Source: Fervidicoccaceae archaeon (GTDB lineage Archaea > Thermoproteota > Thermoprotei_A > Sulfolobales > Fervidicoccaceae). From it: DNA of 64,000 nt. Shown here piece after piece: positions 60,373-64,000 of this stretch. Positions within the stretch are counted from its first letter, which is position 1. Each line of letters starts with the position of its first letter. A program made the position numbers and the translations under genes. The notes below the pieces were generated by a model, which saw nothing but the letters and a program-made list of their open reading frames with translations, was not told the DNA's origin and did no database searches. Location of the stretch: NCBI GenBank assembly GCA_038878695.1, contig JAVZVD010000001.1, positions 124,001 through 188,000 of the forward strand. The letters run 5' to 3'.

Positions 60373-60633
60373 CTACTCGGACGAGTCTGACCGCTCTGTC
60401 TCCGCTTCTCCGCTTAAGAGACCATAAGACCACACGAGCCAGGCCGGCACACGCTTCGCCAATTCGTAGGCCTCTTCCCAGCTCTCCAGGCCAAGGTCTT
60501 TAGCCAGCTCCTCCAACGTCATCTGCGTCTCGAAGTACCTCCTCAACGTCGCGAGGACCTTGGCTTCTAGCTCCACTTCTCTATCGTTCGTTTTAACACG
60601 CAGCGGGGGGTTCCTCGCGCTCAAGAGGATCAC
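60373..60633 (-). CDS. small hypothetical protein, possible wHTH
   Basis: About 86 residues. LRRYFETQMTLEELAKDLGL followed by ESWEEAYELAKRVPAWLVW suggests a winged-helix or similar DNA-binding fold. The open frame extends to a TTG at 60699, but an AT-rich TATA-like stretch (minus-strand AAAATAAGCC near 60660-60672) lies inside it, so GTG 60633 is a better start. It is followed after 13 bp by nth, suggesting cotranscription. Function unknown. Confidence 0.55.
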   Translation of the reverse strand: MILLSARNPPLRVKTNDREVELEAKVLATLRRYFETQMTLEELAKDLGLESWEEAYELAKRVPAWLVWSYGLLSGEAETERSDSSE

Positions 60634-60711
60634 CGGGGCTTCATCTCGACACAACGCTTTCGGCTTATTTTGTGTTTTAGGTGCCAATTCGATAGACAAG
60701 AGCGTACTTGG

Positions 60712-60822
60712 TGGGGCCGCCGGGATTTGAACCCGGGACCACCAGCGCTCCGGTGGCCACCGAGGTGGCTAGGCGGGTCTCATCCCCAGGCTGGCATCCT
60801 CGCCAAGCTAGACGACGGCCCC
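60712..60822 (-). tRNA. tRNA-Pro (GGG) with a 36-nt anticodon-loop intron
   Basis: On the minus strand: acceptor GGGGCCG/CGGCCCC with discriminator A73, followed by an encoded CCA at 60709-60711. D arm GTCT/GGAT. Anticodon stem CCAGC/GCTGG. The loop is CTGGGGC after removing a 36-nt intron at the canonical site 37/38 (60748-60783). T arm CCGGGTTCAAATCCCGG. The mature length is 75 nt. The anticodon GGG is read from the loop before the intron. Confidence 0.88.
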
Positions 60823-60904
60823 GCGGTCTTCTCGTTTCACCTCGTTGCACTTTATTACGATTTTCGTCTTCATTCGCAGCGCTGGAGGCTCGGACCCCGC
60901 GCCC

Positions 60905-60917
60905 GACCCCTTTTAAA
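60905..60917 (+). promoter_or_regulatory. TATA box of the second ESCRT-III gene
   Basis: CCCCTTTTAAACTTA lies about 40 nt before the GTG at 60953. It contains CCTTTTAAAC, the same ten-base core as the cdvA promoter. Confidence 0.5.
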
Positions 60918-60952
60918 CTTACACTAGGTGATATGCGATGTGGTGAAGCGAC

Positions 60953-61618
60953 GTGGGCTCCATCGACGCATTCGCCAAGAAGTGGGCTCCAGTCGAGGAT
61001 AAGCCCGGCGCGTGGAAGAGGCTAAGAGAGGCTGTAGCGCCGCCTCCCCCCATAAGGCACAGACTGGCCATGGCTCTCTTCAAGATAAGAGTGCAGAAAA
61101 ACAAGATGGAGTACACGCTGAATAAGCTGCAGAGCAGGAGCGCCTCGCTTTTCGAGAAAGTTGTAGACGCCCAGATCAAGAGGGACAACGCTAGGGCGTC
61201 TATGTACGCCGCCGAGGTCGCGGAGATCCGCAAGATAGCTAAGGCCATCTTAAGCGCTCTCTTCGCCCTCGAGAGGATAGAGTTAAGGCTCGAGACGATA
61301 CAGGACGTTGGCGACTTGGTGAAAGCCCTCGGGCCGGCTGTCAATGTTGTTAGAGAGATCCGGGGCTCTCTCATGGGCATAATGCCGGAGGTGGCCTTCG
61401 AGCTCATGGAGGTGGATGAGATGCTGCAGACCACGATAGTTGAGCTGGGCGAGTTCGCCGGAATACAATTGACCGAGGTCGCTACCGGGGAAGAGGCCAA
61501 GAAGGTCTTAGAGGAAGCCTCCGCCATAGCGGAGCAGAGAGTGAGAGAGCAGTTCCCGGAGATCCCGGCCGCTCTCGGGGAGAAGGGCTCTTTGCCCTCC
61601 ACAGGCACGAGAGCTTGA
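60953..61618 (+). CDS. second ESCRT-III (CdvB paralogue) protein
   Basis: 221 residues, with a Snf7-type helical core (MEYTLNKLQSRSASLFEKVV, ELRLETIQDVGDLVKALG, MPEVAFELMEVDEMLQTTIV) that aligns by eye with CdvB at 16 kb. It lacks the C-terminal winged helix and long linker, so it resembles Sulfolobus CdvB1/B2-type subunits, which act in late constriction, vesicle release and virus egress. GTG 60953 starts it. It shares a promoter core with cdvA. Confidence 0.9.
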   Translation: MGSIDAFAKKWAPVEDKPGAWKRLREAVAPPPPIRHRLAMALFKIRVQKNKMEYTLNKLQSRSASLFEKVVDAQIKRDNARASMYAAEVAEIRKIAKAILSALFALERIELRLETIQDVGDLVKALGPAVNVVREIRGSLMGIMPEVAFELMEVDEMLQTTIVELGEFAGIQLTEVATGEEAKKVLEEASAIAEQRVREQFPEIPAALGEKGSLPSTGTRA

Positions 61619-61654
61619 GTCAAGAGTTCTCTCGAGATACATCTAACTTACTTC

Positions 61655-61697
61655 AAAAATTTTAGAATAATTCTAGACATTTTTACTTATTTTTATC
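61655..61697 (+). terminator. AT-rich terminator region
   Basis: After the second ESCRT-III gene comes an AT-rich run including AAAAATTTTAG, TTTTTAC and TTATTTTTATC (about 61655-61697), with several T5 tracts. It is likely the terminator for the plus strand gene. Confidence 0.45.
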
Positions 61698-61836
61698 GTG
61701 GTGTTGGTCGCTCTCCTAGAGGTGCCCGGGGGGCCGCGAGGCGGGCTCAGCAGCCTGGTCGCAGTCATCGTTCAAGCGAACTCCTCGCTTTTGACCCTCA
61801 TCACGAGGGGGTACAATGAGTTTACCGAGGCTCTGG

Positions 61837-61909
61837 CGCCGGGGGGAGGGCTCGAACCTCCGACCACCGGGTTAACAGCCCGGCGCTCTACCCGCTGAGC
61901 TACCCCGGC
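61837..61909 (-). tRNA. tRNA-Asn (GTT), intronless
   Basis: Minus strand: acceptor GCCGGGG/CCCCGGC, discriminator G, with an encoded CCA at 61834-61836. D arm GCTC/GAGC, anticodon arm CCGGG-CTGTTAA-CCCGG, T arm GGAGGTTCGAGCCCTCC. The length is 73 nt, with no intron. Confidence 0.93.
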
Positions 61910-62033
61910 AGTCTCACGGATACGCTAAGGTCGTTTCCACGATTTTTATCGTTAACTCCAACGATCGTCGGCATCGAGACTAGGCAAAAAATATGATGCT
62001 CCAAGACGATAAAAGAGTCCGGAGATCGTCGAG

Positions 62034-62309
62034 TTGAGCGACCTCTTCCCGACCTTACTATCGGTGGGACTGCTGCTAGTATTGCTCGGAGTAGTGGTGC
62101 TAATAGCGGGCTCCTTAGCGTTGACGTTCAAGACCCTCAGAGAGGGGGGCGGCGAAGTGGAGACGGGCGGCATCATATTCGTGGGCCCGATACCGATCGT
62201 CTGGGGCACCACGAGGAAGATCGCTCTGTCCATGCTTCTCTTAGCTCTGGTCCTGACCGCGGCTCTAGCCTTGGTTTACCTGTTGCTCGCGCGGGGAGCG
62301 AGGATCTGA
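62034..62309 (+). CDS. DUF131-like (TIGR00304) membrane protein
   Basis: 91 residues with two transmembrane segments: about 8-32 (LLSVGLLLVLLGVVVLIAGS) and about 65-88. Between them is GGIIFVGPIPIVWGTTRK, the typical archaeal DUF131/TIGR00304 segment. Function unknown. Start TTG 62034, 18 bp upstream of the acetyltransferase gene, so it may share its transcript. Confidence 0.78.
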   Translation: MSDLFPTLLSVGLLLVLLGVVVLIAGSLALTFKTLREGGGEVETGGIIFVGPIPIVWGTTRKIALSMLLLALVLTAALALVYLLLARGARI

Positions 62310-62326
62310 GGATCGGGGCGAGGGGG

Positions 62327-62827
62327 TTGATCGCAATAAGTGGGCCTAAATGCTCCGGTCTCTTCAAGATCAGGAGGGCCTCTCTCGAGGACCTGCCGGC
62401 GGTGATAGAAATAAACCGTTCTTCTCTACCCGAGAACTACCCCTTTTACTTCTTTCGTGAACATCTCGAGAACTGGCCCGAAGCGTTTCTCGTGGCCGAG
62501 ATAGAGGGTAAGGTCGTCGGTTACGTAATGTGTCGAGTGGAGGTGGGCTTCGGTCATCTCAACAAGGTCCCAATGAGGAGAGGTCACGTGATCTCGCTGG
62601 CTGTGGCTGAGAGGTACAGGAGGCTCGGGATAGGCACCGCGCTAATGAAGGAGGCAATCGAGGCGTTGAAAAATGTGTACAAAGCGCGCGAAGTGTATCT
62701 CGAGGTCAGGGTCTCTAACAAACCAGCGATAAGTTTGTACGAGAAATTGGGATTCGAGGTGACGCGCAGAATTCCGGCGTATTACCACGATGGTGAGGAC
62801 GCTTTCCTCATGGCTAGGGCCCTCTGA
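62327..62827 (+). CDS. GNAT N-acetyltransferase (archaeal N-terminal acetyltransferase-like)
   Basis: 166-residue GNAT protein. The acetyl-CoA pyrophosphate loop is RYRRLGIGTALM near 100 (R/Q-x-x-G-x-G/A). VISLAVAERYRR and SNKPAISLYEKLGFE are the RimI/Ard1 signatures. The sequence resembles Sulfolobus Ard1 (N-terminal protein acetylation of Met/Ser/Ala). The N-terminal 12 residues could be an over-extension; FKIRRASLEDLPAV starts the fold. The stop overlaps the convergent ferredoxin gene by 14 bp. Confidence 0.85.
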   Translation: MIAISGPKCSGLFKIRRASLEDLPAVIEINRSSLPENYPFYFFREHLENWPEAFLVAEIEGKVVGYVMCRVEVGFGHLNKVPMRRGHVISLAVAERYRRLGIGTALMKEAIEALKNVYKAREVYLEVRVSNKPAISLYEKLGFEVTRRIPAYYHDGEDAFLMARAL

Positions 62828-63047
62828 GCGCTTCCAGTCTCCACTCCAACCTCAGCGCCCCACGTTCGCACAAGAGAACGCAAGCGTAGCACGCGATACA
62901 CTTCTCGCTCTCCACGACGAGCGAGGAGCGGCCCATAGCGAGACATCGGGCTGGGCATACCTCAACGCACTTCCCGCATAGATCGCACTTCTCACGGTCC
63001 ACTATCAGCGAGTAGCTTGCTCTGAAGACTCTAAAGGTCTCCGCCAA
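62814..63047 (-). CDS. 2[4Fe-4S] ferredoxin
   Basis: 77 residues with two CxxCxxCxxxC clusters: CDLCGKCVEVC near 21 followed by PARC, and CIACYACVLLC near 50. The spacing is that of low-potential bacterial-type ferredoxins. The N-terminal 15 residues extend before the first cluster. It overlaps the upstream PHP gene by 17 bp, so the two are likely cotranscribed. Redox partners are unknown. Confidence 0.9.
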   Translation of the reverse strand: MAETFRVFRASYSLIVDREKCDLCGKCVEVCPARCLAMGRSSLVVESEKCIACYACVLLCERGALRLEWRLEALRGP

Positions 63048-63738
63048 AGCCTCTTAGCTCCCTAACAACGCTCCAAGCGATCCTCTCTAAAAGAGCCGTT
63101 GAGCTTGCCTTCCTAAGACGCAACCTTAGCTTTCCTCGTCTGATCAATTCGAGTGCCTCTCCTACGGACTCGGGCTTCGAGGGGAACTCCGAAGAGTAGA
63201 CGCCGACGTAGCTCAGCACGTGGGCATCGCTCGACGCGATACACGGCTTGCCGAGAACTAGAGAGGCGCTCCTAGCTCTTTCGTTGAGGCGAGAAAAAGT
63301 CTGAGCGTTGTAGCACTCGATAGCGTCTAGATGGCGTGCTATCTCGTAGATTCGCGAACCCACGCCCATCCTAGAGAGATCGAAGGGATGCGCGGCTACG
63401 GTGAGGCACCCATTCTCCTCGGCCTCGTCCATTAGCTCCACCCAAGCTCGAGGCAGGGTGGCGAGGGGCTCCTCGCAATACACGAGGATGTCGCCTATGT
63501 CGGTCCTAACCTCAGACCCATATACTACCAATACGTCGTCACCGAGCCCTCTCGCACGCGCATAAGTCGAAGCCAGAACCGAGCCCTTGAAAGTGTTGTG
63601 ATCCGTGACGCTGAGTACGCCGAGCCCTCTCCTCCTGGCCTCCTCCACGAGCTCCGCGGGACTGGGGCGACCGTCGCTGACCGAGCTGTGCACGTGTAGG
63701 TCAGCGAGAGAGTAGGGGCCGCTGGAGCTGCTCTTCAT
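63031..63738 (-). CDS. PHP-domain phosphoesterase
   Basis: 235 residues. The PHP metal motifs are ADLHVHSSVSDG near 14 (H-x-H), VTDHNTF near 48, AHPFD near 125 and SDAHVLS near 175. It is most like the stand-alone PHP phosphoesterases (YciV/RNase AM-like or histidinol phosphatase-like). The his operon here lacks a recognisable histidinol phosphatase, so this is a possible supplier, though distant. ATG 63738. A palindromic TATA box at 63775-63785 also serves the divergent truncated gene. Confidence 0.85.
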   Translation of the reverse strand: MKSSSSGPYSLADLHVHSSVSDGRPSPAELVEEARRRGLGVLSVTDHNTFKGSVLASTYARARGLGDDVLVVYGSEVRTDIGDILVYCEEPLATLPRAWVELMDEAEENGCLTVAAHPFDLSRMGVGSRIYEIARHLDAIECYNAQTFSRLNERARSASLVLGKPCIASSDAHVLSYVGVYSSEFPSKPESVGEALELIRRGKLRLRLRKASSTALLERIAWSVVRELRGFGGDL

Positions 63739-63819
63739 CTTGCACTCGCCCGCCTTGCTCAGCTCTTCGTCGAAGGTATATATTCGAGCGACCTCTCTAG
63801 CCGCTCAGGGAGAGGGCTT

Positions 63820-64000
63820 TTGTGGAGAACTATCAATGCCGAGCGCGAGGGCTTAGTAGAGCCTCTAAAGACTGTGGCGGAGAGAGTCAAGGCTTTCCTC
63901 GCAGCTTACGGCGAGCGGGGCGAGCTAGTGCTGAGGGCCGCTCTCGAGAGGGCCTGGGAGCTGGAAGCTAGCGGGGCCAGGGTTCTCGGAGACTTCGATA
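63820..64000 (+). CDS. unidentified protein, truncated by window end
   Basis: Open frame from TTG 63820 to the window end, beginning LWRTINAEREGLVEPL and continuing helical and charged (TVAERVKAFLAAYGERGELV, RAALERAWELEASGARVLGD). GTATATATTC about 40 nt upstream is a promoter. I do not recognise the family. Confidence 0.6.
   Translation, partial: MWRTINAEREGLVEPLKTVAERVKAFLAAYGERGELVLRAALERAWELEASGARVLGDFD

Overview
The window is a dense stretch of about 58-60% GC DNA from a hyperthermophilic archaeon of the Thermoprotei (Crenarchaeota). The evidence is a complete CdvA-CdvB-CdvC (ESCRT-III) cell-division cluster plus a second ESCRT-III paralogue, two family B DNA polymerases (PolB1-like and PolB3-like), a crenarchaeal OB-fold SSB, a CC1-like small DNA-binding protein, a bifunctional FBP aldolase/phosphatase, TTG/GTG starts almost everywhere, TATA boxes about 25 nt ahead of short leaders, and tRNA genes with introns at non-canonical sites. 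I cannot name the genus. An OB-fold SSB argues against the order Thermoproteales, while the heavily split tRNAs recall it.

Layout. 1-9.3 kb: 3' part of a Trk potassium channel, a metallophosphoesterase, a PLP-dependent cystathionine enzyme, an rRNA methyltransferase, PolB3 and a TIP49 ATPase. 9.3-14.6 kb: gcvH, a PAC2 protein, Hsp20, RNase HII, a TGS GTPase, a Trm112-like protein and a phosphohexomutase. 14.8-17.7 kb: cdvA-cdvB-cdvC, divergent from gcvT. 19-23 kb: hexulose-phosphate synthase and leucine-pathway genes. 23.2-29.9 kb: a tightly overlapping histidine operon hisCGABFDEHI. 30-34 kb: FBP aldolase/phosphatase, triosephosphate isomerase and two pterin-type enzymes. 34-38 kb: a sulfur/cysteine island (cysteine synthase with an N-terminal ParB-like domain, regulator, broken tusA, IscS, TusA-like, IscU), then a queuosine-precursor transporter. 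39-44 kb: ilvB-ilvN-ilvC-ilvD behind a structured leader. 44-47 kb: a ferritin-encapsulin fusion divergent from a DUF438/PAS protein and a regulator. 47-57.5 kb: CC1-like protein, small unknowns, MtnA, a gene-poor 0.8 kb stretch with a decayed ferredoxin, a DHH phosphoesterase, a probable structured ncRNA, PolB1, an ATP-NAD-kinase-like protein and a DNA methyltransferase. 57.5-64 kb: four tRNAs (three with introns), SSB, a PqqD-like protein, THUMP protein, endonuclease III, a second ESCRT-III protein, acetyltransferase, ferredoxin, PHP phosphoesterase and a truncated gene.

How they work together. The window carries most of histidine and branched-chain amino-acid synthesis, sulfur transfer for Fe-S clusters and cysteine, parts of replication and repair, and most of the cell-division apparatus. 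The most interesting items are the ferritin-encapsulin shell gene facing a probable sensor gene across an operator-like palindrome cluster, the initiator tRNA split by three introns, the unassigned roughly 300 nt structured RNA beside the DHH gene, the structured ilv leader, and two pseudogenes hidden in apparently empty DNA.
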